Shown in pieces: positions 7,323-13,897 of a DNA stretch of 13,959 bases. Numbering within the stretch: position 1 is the first letter of the stretch; the number at the start of each line of letters is the position of its first letter. Source of the DNA: JAICIG01 sp035532215. GTDB lineage: Bacteria > Planctomycetota > Planctomycetia > Pirellulales > JAICIG01. Both the position numbers and the translations under genes were made by a program. Under the pieces are notes generated by a model that saw only the letters and a program-made list of their open reading frames with translations, was not told the origin of the DNA and searched no databases. The stretch lies in contig DATKRK010000047.1 in the NCBI GenBank assembly GCA_035532215.1, positions 1 through 13,959 of the forward strand, read 5' to 3'.

Positions 7323-7805
7323 CTACATTTGGAACTTGGAATTCTTTGACCTGTAATTCAGCGTCTTCCAATATGAACGCACTTCGGCCCACAGGATGGC
7401 GAGAGTTTCCGTATTCACAGGATGCGCCGTGGGTATGGAGGAGATCGGTCCTTTAACGTTGCCGTGCATTGAAACGATGTATGCCTCGCCAGCGGGCTCG
7501 TCTACGCCGATCAGATAGGCAGGTACCGGGCATCGTACCATTGCTTGCACGTCCTTCGCCTTGACGCCCACTTTGAGATCGAGCGACTTCTTTGTCCTTC
7601 CTTTCCGGGTGGCTTTCGCTGAGACGAGGAAGTAGGGCGGCGTCTTGTCGTTCGTCACCAACTCAACCAGGAAGTCAAAAACTCCGCACTTCTCGCCGAG
7701 CGGGTGGGGATCGAAAAAGGGCAACGGCCGCCCGCAAAAATCGGTAAGCTTCTCCGCGACAATGAACTCGCCCCGCTTCCCAATGTAGTCCTTCGCGTCC
7801 GCCAT
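7323..7805 (-). CDS. Putative DUF4365-like nuclease-fold protein
   Basis: A 160-residue protein with one apparent domain. The opening YIGKRGEFIVAEKLTDF provides an E-x-x-V-A-E-x-L helix (Glu13), CGVFDFLVEL provides Asp44, and PYFLVSAKATRKG provides a strand with Ser62-Ala-Lys64; this order matches PD-(D/E)XK folds such as DUF4365 with Ser in place of the acidic/Gln residue. A later strand (VPAYLIGVDEPAGEAYIVSM) fits the same fold. It is the first gene of the pair with the 283-residue protein. Upstream a TAGAAT hexamer sits just before the ATG, so it may be nearly leaderless. The pair lies between sufD and the Rieske gene and has no evident metabolic link to them. DNA cleavage is not demonstrated. 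Confidence 0.65.
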   Translation of the reverse strand: MADAKDYIGKRGEFIVAEKLTDFCGRPLPFFDPHPLGEKCGVFDFLVELVTNDKTPPYFLVSAKATRKGRTKKSLDLKVGVKAKDVQAMVRCPVPAYLIGVDEPAGEAYIVSMHGNVKGPISSIPTAHPVNTETLAILWAEVRSYWKTLNYRSKNSKFQM

Positions 7806-7922
7806 ACCATTCTACCCGATTGATTGAAGCCGCGGGAAGGCGTCGCCCAAACCTCCAGACCTCGTGACGGTGGTTACGGTTTGCTATTGGGCCGGCGGCA
7901 TCATAATAGAAGAGGGAGAGCG

Positions 7923-9227
7923 TTAATCGTATTCCCGAATCCGACGGCCAATGGCGTGGCCCAGCGCCTCGCGGACGCTTTCGATCGTGATGCGGTCGAA
8001 CACCTGCTGAAAGAACCCGGCCACGATCATCCGCACCGCCTCGTTGCGAGTCAGGCCGCGGCAGCGGGCATAAAAAATCTGCTGGTCGTCGACGCGGCCC
8101 GCCGTCGCGCCGTGCGTGCAGATCACGTCGTCGGCCTCGATCTCCAATCCAGGAATCGAGTCGGCCCGCGCCGTCTCGGTGAGAATCAGGTTGTCGTTGC
8201 GTTGATAGCCGTTGGTTTTTTGAGCGCCGGGATCGACCTTGATCATCCCGCGCCAAACGAGGTGCGAATGATCTTGCAAGGCGCCTTTGTAGAGCAGGTC
8301 ACTGCGGCAATGGGCCGCCCGATGATGCTGCAATGTGTGATAGGAAAGATGCTGCTTGCCTTCCGTGAACATCGCGCCGTTGACTTGCGTTTCGGCCCCC
8401 TCGCCGGCGAGCACCACGTGCTGGTTGACTTTGGCCAAGCGGCTTCCCAGGGCGCCAATGGTCCACTGCAACGCGGCGTCGCGATGCACCACGGCCCGCT
8501 GATGCGCGAAGTGCCAGGTGCCGGCGCCCCAGTTTTGCAGGTTCACGTAGCGCAGCTTGGCGCCGGAGCCGACGACGATCTCGATCGAGCCGCAGTGCAA
8601 GCTGGCCTGATCGTCGCCGGCCGTTTCGGCCAGCACGGTCGCTTCGGCCCCTTCTTCAAGCACGATCAACGCGTGACTGAGATCAACCCCTCCGGAGGCC
8701 AAGCCGGAAAACATGTGGAAAGGCTTTTCGACCCGCACGCCGCGCGGCACATACACCACGGCGCCGCCCGAAAAACAGGCGGCGTGCAACGCGGCGAATT
8801 TGTCGGCCCGAGCGTTGACGACCTTGAACAGATGGGGCCGCAGCAGGTCGGCATGTTCGGCCAGCATCTCGTCGAGATTGCCAAACAGCACGCCCTGCTT
8901 GGCCAGATCAGGATCGACGTCGTCTTCCACAGGCCGACTGTTGAGCGACACCGTTCGACCGGCCAGATCGACGCTCTCCGTCAGCAGAGCGGGCGGCAGG
9001 ACCAGCCCAGGCACAAGGTCGACCGGCATGCCAAAACGGTCGAGCCTGAACAGCCGGATGTCGGTGCGCATCCACTCTTCGTCGCGGCGAGAGGGAAGCT
9101 CCATCTTCTCGAACGCTTCCCAGGCCGCCGTGCGTGTCTCGCTCAGCCAGATCGGCTCCTGCCGGCTGCTCAAGAAGGCGTCGAAGGCGTCGCGGGTAAA
9201 ACCGCTTGTAGCTACGGTCTCAGTCAT
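7923..9227 (-). CDS. sufD: Fe-S cluster assembly protein SufD
   Basis: This 434-residue protein is SufD, a scaffold-complex subunit that pairs with SufB and SufC to build Fe-S clusters in the cytoplasm. The N-terminal helical part (EAFEKMELPSRRDEEWMRTD) is characteristic. The right-handed beta-helix core follows, and the C-terminus carries EADDVICTHGATAGRVDDQQIFY, containing Cys370 and His372. These correspond to E. coli SufD Cys358 and His360, the latter at the SufB interface where clusters form. Length matches the family. It is the last gene of the sufC-sufB-sufD run, separated from sufB by a long hairpin. No terminator is evident after its TAA. Confidence 0.97.
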   Translation of the reverse strand: MTETVATSGFTRDAFDAFLSSRQEPIWLSETRTAAWEAFEKMELPSRRDEEWMRTDIRLFRLDRFGMPVDLVPGLVLPPALLTESVDLAGRTVSLNSRPVEDDVDPDLAKQGVLFGNLDEMLAEHADLLRPHLFKVVNARADKFAALHAACFSGGAVVYVPRGVRVEKPFHMFSGLASGGVDLSHALIVLEEGAEATVLAETAGDDQASLHCGSIEIVVGSGAKLRYVNLQNWGAGTWHFAHQRAVVHRDAALQWTIGALGSRLAKVNQHVVLAGEGAETQVNGAMFTEGKQHLSYHTLQHHRAAHCRSDLLYKGALQDHSHLVWRGMIKVDPGAQKTNGYQRNDNLILTETARADSIPGLEIEADDVICTHGATAGRVDDQQIFYARCRGLTRNEAVRMIVAGFFQQVFDRITIESVREALGHAIGRRIREYD

Positions 9228-9240
9228 GGGCGTAACGATA

Positions 9241-9300
9241 GGCGTCAGGAATCAGGCTTCAGGCGCCGGAAGCAGGTCCTGAAGCCTGACGCCTGACGCC
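9241..9300. repeat. Long hairpin between sufB and sufD with heptamer repeats
   Basis: Arms at 9241-9263 and 9278-9300 are inverted repeats of 23 bp with 21 matches and a 14-nt loop; the two mismatches are adjacent in mid-arm. The right arm and the following bases (to 9308) are built from tandem GCCTGAC/GCCTGAA heptamers. There is no T-tract on either strand, so a simple intrinsic terminator is unlikely. In the mRNA it lies immediately after the sufB stop and about 13 nt before the sufD start. Confidence 0.85.
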
Positions 9301-9308
9301 TGAAGCCT

Positions 9309-10718
9309 CTATCCTACCGAACCCTCCATCTGCAGCTCGATCAGCCGGTTCATCTCGACGGCGTATTCCATCGGCAGCTCTTTGACGAGCGGTTCGATGA
9401 AGCCGCTGACGATCATCGTGCTGGCCTCGGCCTCGGAAAGCCCGCGGCTCATCAGATAAAAGAGCTGCTCCTCGCCGATCCGCGAGACACTCGCTTCGTG
9501 GCCGATCGACACGTCCTGCTCGTCGATTTCGAGGTAGGGATAGGTGTCGCTGCGGCTGCGGGGATCGAGAATCAAGGCGTCGCAAACGACGGTCGACTTC
9601 GACTTTTTCGCGCCCGGCTCGACCTTGACCAGGCCGCGATAGCTCGCCCGGCCGCCGTTCTTGGAGATCGACTTGGAGATGATGCGGCCCGATGTGTTGG
9701 GGGCCACGTGGACCAGCTTGGCGCCGGCGTCCTGGTGCTGGCCGGCCGAGGCGAAGGCGATCGAAAGAATCTCGCCCCGCGCGCCCGGCTCCATCATATA
9801 GACGGCCGGGTACTTCATCGTCAGCTTGCTTCCCAGGTTGCCGTCGATCCATTCCATCGTGGCCCCTTCGTAGGCCATGGCCCGCTTCGTGACCAGGTTG
9901 TAGATGTTGTTGGCCCAGTTCTGAATGGTCGTGTATCGGCAGCGGGCATGCTTGTGGACCGCGATCTCCACAACGGCCGAGTGCAGGCTTTCGGTGGTAT
10001 ACATGGGGGCCGTGCAGCCTTCGACGTAATGCACTTGAGCGCCCTCGTCGACGATGATCAGCGTCCGCTCGAACTGGCCCATGTTCTCGGCGTTGATGCG
10101 GAAATAGGCCTGCAGCGGGAAGTCGATCTTCACGCCCTTGGGCACGTAGATGAACGATCCGCCCGACCAGACCGCCGAGTTCAAGGCCGCAAATTTGTTG
10201 TCGGTGGAGGGAATGATGGTGCTGAAATACTTTCGCACCAGGTCGGGATACTCGCGGACCGCCGAATCGGTGTCGGTGAAGATCACGCCCTGCTTCGACA
10301 ATTCTTCGCGGAGCGAGCCGTAGACGACTTCGCTCTCGAACTGGGCCTTCACGCCGGACAAGAATTTCTTTTCGGCTTCGGGAATGCCCAGCCGATCGAA
10401 GGTTTTCTTGATTTCGTCGGGCACTTCGTCCCAGGTGCGCCCCTGCCGGTCCGACGGCTTGATGTAATAAAAGATGTCCTGGAAATTGAGGTCGATCTTG
10501 CCGCCCCAGCGCGGCATCGGCTTGGAGTTGAAGATTTCCAGCCCCTTCAGGCGGAAGTCGCGCATCCAGCGAGGCTCGCTTTTCATCTCCGAGATCTGGC
10601 TGACGATATCAGCGTCGAGCCCTTTGCGGCTCTTGAAGACGTATTCTTTTTCGTCGGTGTGGAAATCGTACTTGTTGATTTCGCTGAAGCCGACGTCGGT
10701 TGCTAGGTCAGTGGCCAT
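9309..10718 (-). CDS. sufB: Fe-S cluster assembly scaffold SufB
   Basis: A full-length SufB of 469 residues, the cluster-building subunit of the SufBC2D complex. Family landmarks include PRWGGKIDLNFQDIFYY, GVIFTDTDSAVREYPDLV, the NKFAALNSAVWSGGSFIYVP beta-helix entry, YVEGCTAP with Cys235 (E. coli Cys254), STVVCDAL with Cys379 (E. coli Cys405) and SIGHEASVSRIG with Glu408 (E. coli Glu434), and the closing MEGSVG. All residues known to matter for sulfur transfer and nascent cluster binding are present, so it should be active. It starts with ATG about 100 bp after sufC, with a hairpin in between, and is followed by sufD. Confidence 0.98.
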   Translation of the reverse strand: MATDLATDVGFSEINKYDFHTDEKEYVFKSRKGLDADIVSQISEMKSEPRWMRDFRLKGLEIFNSKPMPRWGGKIDLNFQDIFYYIKPSDRQGRTWDEVPDEIKKTFDRLGIPEAEKKFLSGVKAQFESEVVYGSLREELSKQGVIFTDTDSAVREYPDLVRKYFSTIIPSTDNKFAALNSAVWSGGSFIYVPKGVKIDFPLQAYFRINAENMGQFERTLIIVDEGAQVHYVEGCTAPMYTTESLHSAVVEIAVHKHARCRYTTIQNWANNIYNLVTKRAMAYEGATMEWIDGNLGSKLTMKYPAVYMMEPGARGEILSIAFASAGQHQDAGAKLVHVAPNTSGRIISKSISKNGGRASYRGLVKVEPGAKKSKSTVVCDALILDPRSRSDTYPYLEIDEQDVSIGHEASVSRIGEEQLFYLMSRGLSEAEASTMIVSGFIEPLVKELPMEYAVEMNRLIELQMEGSVG

Positions 10719-10772
10719 GATGGTTCGTTTGTTCGGTTCGGTAGTTATTGCCCGTGCCTATTTTGGATTTTC

Positions 10773-10813
10773 GATTTTGGATTTTGGATTGCTGGAATCC
10801 AAAATCCAAAATC
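10773..10813. repeat. Perfect 18-bp AT-rich hairpin between sufC and sufB
   Basis: The arms GATTTTGGATTTTGGATT (10773-10790) and AATCCAAAATCCAAAATC (10796-10813) are exact inverted repeats around a 5-nt loop, GCTGG. A further copy of the ATTTTGGATTTT unit lies just left of the stem (from 10759). The stem begins two bases after the sufC stop on the minus strand. It is AT-rich and lacks a GC stem, so it is not a typical rho-independent terminator, but it could protect the 3' end of a processed sufC message. Confidence 0.9.
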
Positions 10814-10815
10814 TC

Positions 10816-11655
10816 TCAGGCCACGGCTTCGGTCAGTTTGGTCATATCGGCCTCATCGGCGGCGGCCTCGGGATGGGCCGCGCGAATGCGGTCGTAGCCT
10901 TGTTGGTGCAATTCCGCGGCCAGTTCCGGACCGCTGCGCTCGTGGCCCGGCCCGCCCGTCTCGACGATCCGGCCGCCCAACATCACGTGCGTGTAGTCGG
11001 GCGTGTTGTGCTCCAGCAGCTTGTCGTGGTGCGTGATGATCAGGATGCCCATCTCGGCCCCGCCGATCTCGGCGATGCTCTGGCTCGCCAGTCGCACGGC
11101 GTCGACGTCCAGGCCGCTGTCGGTCTCGTCGAGAACGGCGAACTTCGGCCGGAGCATCGCCATTTGCAGGATTTCGGCCCGCTTCATCTCGCCGCCCGAA
11201 AAACCCTCATTGACATAACGACGTGCAAATTCGGGGTCCATGCGGAGCTGTTCCATCTTGGATTTCAACTCCTTGCGGAACTCGCGCATGGGAATCAACT
11301 CTTCGCCTTCCTTTCGTTCGGGCTTGCGGACGTTCGTCGTGGCATGCCGGAGGAAGTCGGCCATCTTGACGCCGGGAATCGCCATCGGCCGCTGGAAGGC
11401 CATGAACACGCCTGCCCGCGACCGTTCGTTCGGCTCCATGGCGAGCACGTCTTGATCATTGAGCATGATCGAGCCGCCGGTCACCTCGTAACCGGGATGG
11501 CCCATGATGGCGAAGCCCAGCGTGGTCTTGCCGGAGCCGTTCGGCCCCATCAAGGCGTGCGTTTCGCCGCGGCGAATCGTCAGATTCACGCCGCGCAAGA
11601 TCGGCTTGCCTTCGACGGAGACGTGCAGGTCGGTGATTTTGAGTGTATCGGTCAC
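10816..11655 (-). CDS. sufC: Fe-S cluster assembly ATPase SufC
   Basis: SufC is the ABC-type ATPase that drives conformational change of SufB-SufD during cluster assembly; it is cytoplasmic, not a transporter. The product has 279 residues, somewhat longer than the usual 250 or so, because of an Ala/Glu/Asp-rich tail after about 255. Motifs in order: Walker A GPNGSGKTT (37-45), Q-loop Gln88 in AFQRP, signature FSGGEMKR (152-159), Walker B FAVLDETDSGLD with Glu177, and H-loop His209 in ITHH. The start is GTG, 6 bp after the nuoB TAA, which indicates translational coupling to nuoB. No mutation of a catalytic residue is seen. Confidence 0.98.
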   Translation of the reverse strand: MTDTLKITDLHVSVEGKPILRGVNLTIRRGETHALMGPNGSGKTTLGFAIMGHPGYEVTGGSIMLNDQDVLAMEPNERSRAGVFMAFQRPMAIPGVKMADFLRHATTNVRKPERKEGEELIPMREFRKELKSKMEQLRMDPEFARRYVNEGFSGGEMKRAEILQMAMLRPKFAVLDETDSGLDVDAVRLASQSIAEIGGAEMGILIITHHDKLLEHNTPDYTHVMLGGRIVETGGPGHERSGPELAAELHQQGYDRIRAAHPEAAADEADMTKLTEAVA

Positions 11656-11661
11656 TGCTTA

Positions 11662-12270
11662 TTACCCCGTAATTTTCTGATGATCGAACAGCGGTTGTTT
11701 CTCTTCCACGTCCACGTAGCCCGAATGATGCGGGATCGGCAATTCGTCGTCGATCTTCAACATGGCCCCGTTGCCGCTCTTCTGCTTGGCAATCTTGTGC
11801 CCGCGAATCTTGTCTTGAATCCGCATCAGGCCCTCGAGCAACGCTTCCGGCCGTGGCGGGCAACCGGGCACATACACATCGACCGGAACCACCAGATCGA
11901 CGCCTTTGCACACGTGGTAGCCCCACTTGAAGTACGGCCCGCCGCCGACCGTGCAGGCGCCCATGGCGATCACGAATTTGGGGTCGGGCATCAGGTTGTA
12001 GAGTCGCCGCACGCGGCTGGCCATTTTGTAGGTCACGGTGCCGGCCACAATCATCAAGTCGGCCTGCCGCGGCGTGGCGCGAAATGCGCCCGCGCCGAAG
12101 CGGTCCATATCGAAGCGGCTGGCGCCGGCGGCCATCATCTCGATGGCACAACAGGCCAGGCCGAAGGTCATCGGCCAGATGCTCGCCTGTCGCGCCCAGT
12201 TGATCGCCTGCTCCACCGAGGTGGTGATCACGTTCTCTTCAAAACGGCCTTCAATCCAGGGCTTGGTCAT
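11662..12270 (-). CDS. nuoB: NADH-quinone oxidoreductase subunit B (NuoB), outside a nuo cluster
   Basis: A 202-residue NuoB/PSST-type protein, the subunit that carries the terminal [4Fe-4S] cluster N2 of respiratory complex I at the quinone site. The four ligands are present: tandem Cys40-Cys41 in GLACCAIEMM, Cys106 in MGACTVGGGPY and Cys137 in VPGCPPRPEALL. The segment RFGAGAFRATPRQADLMIVAGTVT is diagnostic. The 40-residue C-terminal tail (IRGHKIAKQK to DHQKITG) is longer and charged. No other nuo gene is in the window; its neighbours are sufC (6 bp downstream) and a small antitoxin-like ORF upstream. Membership of a complex I assembled from genes elsewhere is the simplest reading; a NuoB-related subunit of another oxidoreductase is less likely. 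Confidence 0.96.
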   Translation of the reverse strand: MTKPWIEGRFEENVITTSVEQAINWARQASIWPMTFGLACCAIEMMAAGASRFDMDRFGAGAFRATPRQADLMIVAGTVTYKMASRVRRLYNLMPDPKFVIAMGACTVGGGPYFKWGYHVCKGVDLVVPVDVYVPGCPPRPEALLEGLMRIQDKIRGHKIAKQKSGNGAMLKIDDELPIPHHSGYVDVEEKQPLFDHQKITG

Positions 12271-12303
12271 GTTTCTCGTATCCGAAAATCCGTGTTGAAT
12301 TAG

Positions 12304-12522
12304 TTAGCTAAAATTCCGGCATGCCTCCTCGGCATCCGACATCTGGAATAATTCGTCCGCCAGTTGGGCTAACTGCTCGTCAGTTAGCGGCGTAAAATCC
12401 AAGTCGTCCTCGTCAATCGATGGCGTCCGGACTCGAACTTGGAACTCCTTTATTGCCACAATCTGTTCCGCACGCGATAGGCGGTCGAACGATTCGAGCA
12501 ACTGTTGAACTGCCGCAGTCAT
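12304..12522 (-). CDS. Small antitoxin-like hypothetical protein
   Basis: From the ATG at 12522 the protein has 72 residues (a GTG at 12534 would add four). It has an amphipathic helical start, TAAVQQLLESFDRLSRAEQI, a middle strand-like KEFQVRV, and an acidic helix, LTDEQLAQLADELFQMSDAE. This resembles small planctomycete proteins found in front of VapC- or PemK-like toxins, but no toxin gene is adjacent, so the role is open. An AAGAGA stretch a few bases upstream may serve as a weak ribosome site. It sits 41 bp after the sufR-like gene and 33 bp before nuoB, all on the same strand, so it is probably co-transcribed. Confidence 0.62.
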   Translation of the reverse strand: MTAAVQQLLESFDRLSRAEQIVAIKEFQVRVRTPSIDEDDLDFTPLTDEQLAQLADELFQMSDAEEACRNFS

Positions 12523-12563
12523 TATTCTCTTCACCGATTAAAACCGCCCAGTGTAACCTTTCC

Positions 12564-13181
12564 TCAACTCGTTTCAAACTGGCAGCAGGAATGCCCTTCC
12601 AGCCGGCACTGCGACAGCCTCAAGGGCGAGGCCAGCAGCTCGGCAAACAACATCTTTTCGACTGCGCAAATACCACGATCTTTCTCGGCAAGCTCCGGAT
12701 AGGGGCAATCGACCACGGTCAGCACCGGCAGACCACCGTTCGAGGCGACCTCCATCGGCACACGCCGCTCGGCAAACAGATCCTTCAGCGATTCCATCTT
12801 GGCCGACGGCGTGGCGCCCTTCACACGGCCGGCGTAAAATCGGGCCATCGCACTGGCCAAACGCTGGAACAACCCCCGGCGGATTTCAGGATCTTTGACC
12901 GCGCGAATTTCATCCCACAGCATGATCGCCAAGTCGCCGTAATTGTTGCCGATCTGCCGACGGGCCTTTTCGGTCAGCGAATAGCGGTGGCTTGGCCGTC
13001 CGCGACCCGCTTTGGCCGCTTCCCGCTCCACCAAGCCCTGCGTCATCAGCCGGCTCAATCGCTGCCGTGTCGCAGTCGCCGTAACTCCCATGTCATCAGA
13101 GAGTTGCGACACATTCATAGCGCCGGTCTGCCGAAGCAGATCAAGCAGTTGGGCGTCGGATGTTTCGCTGACAGTACTCAT
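12564..13181 (-). CDS. sufR: SufR-like Fe-S-responsive transcriptional repressor
   Basis: With the ATG at 13181 the product has 205 residues. Residues about 8-75 form a winged helix-turn-helix (QLLDLLRQTGAMNVSQLSDD, TATATRQRLSRLMTQGLVER, wing GRGRPSHRYSLT) of the DeoR/ArsR-like type used by SufR. The C-terminal part has Cys159, Cys172, Cys192 and Cys199/Cys200 in VVDCPYP, GICAVEK, SQCRLEG and HSCCQF, a set suited to binding an Fe-S cluster. Known SufR proteins repress suf genes when their cluster is intact. A longer frame to 13349 would add 56 residues across the promoter and is rejected. The gene heads the same-strand run to sufD and has a palindrome over its promoter, which suggests autorepression. 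Confidence 0.9.
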   Translation of the reverse strand: MSTVSETSDAQLLDLLRQTGAMNVSQLSDDMGVTATATRQRLSRLMTQGLVEREAAKAGRGRPSHRYSLTEKARRQIGNNYGDLAIMLWDEIRAVKDPEIRRGLFQRLASAMARFYAGRVKGATPSAKMESLKDLFAERRVPMEVASNGGLPVLTVVDCPYPELAEKDRGICAVEKMLFAELLASPLRLSQCRLEGHSCCQFETS

Positions 13182-13215
13182 TAGCCGCACTCGCTCAATT
13201 GGCTGAACTAAGGGA

Positions 13216-13243
13216 ATCATAGCTATTAACACATATTTGGCAA
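13216..13243 (-). promoter_or_regulatory. Sigma70-like promoter of sufR and the suf run
   Basis: On the minus strand TTGCCA (13238-13243, five of six consensus bases) and TATGAT (13216-13221, five of six) are separated by 16 bp. This would start transcription near 13209, about 28 nt upstream of the sufR ATG. It is the best promoter match I noticed in the window. No strong promoter was noticed between sufR and sufD, so it could serve the whole run. Confidence 0.6.
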
Positions 13244-13252
13244 CCCAATATG
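13232..13252. promoter_or_regulatory. Imperfect palindrome over the sufR -35 box, candidate operator
   Basis: The 9-bp arms CATATTTGG and CCCAATATG flank a CAA centre; eight of nine arm positions pair. The dyad covers the -35 hexamer of the sufR promoter and lies in the divergent region between sufR and the Gly-rich gene, the usual place for an autorepressor site. It does not match the CAAC-N6-GTTG site I recall for cyanobacterial SufR, so binding by this regulator is an inference from position and symmetry. Confidence 0.55.
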
Positions 13253-13342
13253 CGAAAAATACCGCCGGGTGTTCCAAGGGAGTGCCGCGGGAATGACCTT
13301 TGCGGCTCCTGAATTTAGGTTTCCAAAACGGAGGAGCGAGCA

Positions 13343-13801
13343 ATGGCACACGCGAAAACCACTACGGTTATGGCAAAAGAGGCACGCCAGGAACTTGATC
13401 AGGAAGAGCGGTTGGAAGAAGAAGCGATGGCGGCCCGGCACCGCCCCGATGAACGGGCCCCGGACGAACCACCCGATCCCGGCGCTGCCGGCGACGTTCA
13501 TGCGGTCGGCGCAACGGGCGGCGGCTCCGCCGTTGGAGGGCTGGGTGGCACGAACGTCGGCGGGGGCAGCCCGGAAAACGCCGACATCGACGCCGCAGCC
13601 GGCAGCAGCGCATTCGACGTGGCGGCAGACGCCGACGAGGAGGATGCCTACACCGGCATCGCCGGCGGCGCGGTGGGTGGCACGCCGGCCGGCAAACGGA
13701 CCAGAGGGGGCCGCACCCACGGCGGAATCGCGCCCGGCGGCGTGCATCGAGGCGATAGCACCGTTGGCGGCGAACCGCGTCGAGGCGATGCGGGTTCGTG
13801 A
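13343..13801 (+). CDS. Gly/Ala-rich acidic small protein, unknown function
   Basis: A 152-residue ORF with a strong Shine-Dalgarno, GGAGGAG at 13330-13336, 6 bp before the ATG. Residues 1-45 are charged and probably helical (KEARQELDQEERLEEEAMAA, then a proline-rich DERAPDEPPDP). The rest is Gly/Ala/Asp-rich low complexity (ATGGGSAVGGLGGTNVGGG, AGGAVGGTPAGKR, HGGIAPGGVHRGDSTVGG) and likely disordered. No signal peptide, membrane segment or known domain is seen. It is transcribed divergently from sufR and could share its operator. The ribosome site and biased composition support a real gene, but GC-rich low-complexity ORFs can be spurious. An insertion sequence begins about 17 bp after its stop. 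Confidence 0.62.
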   Translation: MAHAKTTTVMAKEARQELDQEERLEEEAMAARHRPDERAPDEPPDPGAAGDVHAVGATGGGSAVGGLGGTNVGGGSPENADIDAAAGSSAFDVAADADEEDAYTGIAGGAVGGTPAGKRTRGGRTHGGIAPGGVHRGDSTVGGEPRRGDAGS

Positions 13802-13825
13802 ACCCGCCCCCCCGCGCTGTGTAAT

Positions 13826-13870
13826 GCGCAGATAGAAATGTCCCCTTAAGGCGCAGGTAGAAATGTCCCC
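13826..13870 (+). repeat. Two 20-bp direct repeats at the insertion-sequence end
   Basis: GCGCAGATAGAAATGTCCCC (13826-13845) and GCGCAGGTAGAAATGTCCCC (13851-13870) differ at one base and repeat with a 25-bp period. Their position between the IS tip and the transposase start suggests transposase-binding sites. Confidence 0.9.
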
Positions 13871-13897
13871 ACAATCACCTCTTCAAAGGAGGTGTTC

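Noticed and set aside
7824..9296. 490-codon plus-strand open frame opposite sufD
   Set aside because: Antisense shadow of sufD in GC-rich DNA; His/Gln/Arg-rich with no recognisable domain.
9453..9461. SufB QLFYLMSRG lacking the Cys of QLFYC in E. coli as a sign of inactivation
   Set aside because: That Cys is not one of the sulfur-transfer or cluster residues; the equivalents of Cys254, Cys405 and Glu434 are present.
9498..12303. Plus-strand open frames of 402 and 609 codons opposite sufB, sufC and nuoB
   Set aside because: They run antisense across several well-conserved genes and the hairpin; no start signal or motif supports them.
13182..13349. N-terminal extension of the SufR-like protein to 13349
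   Set aside because: The added residues cover the promoter and palindrome and do not resemble a regulator N-terminus; the ATG at 13181 fits the HTH.
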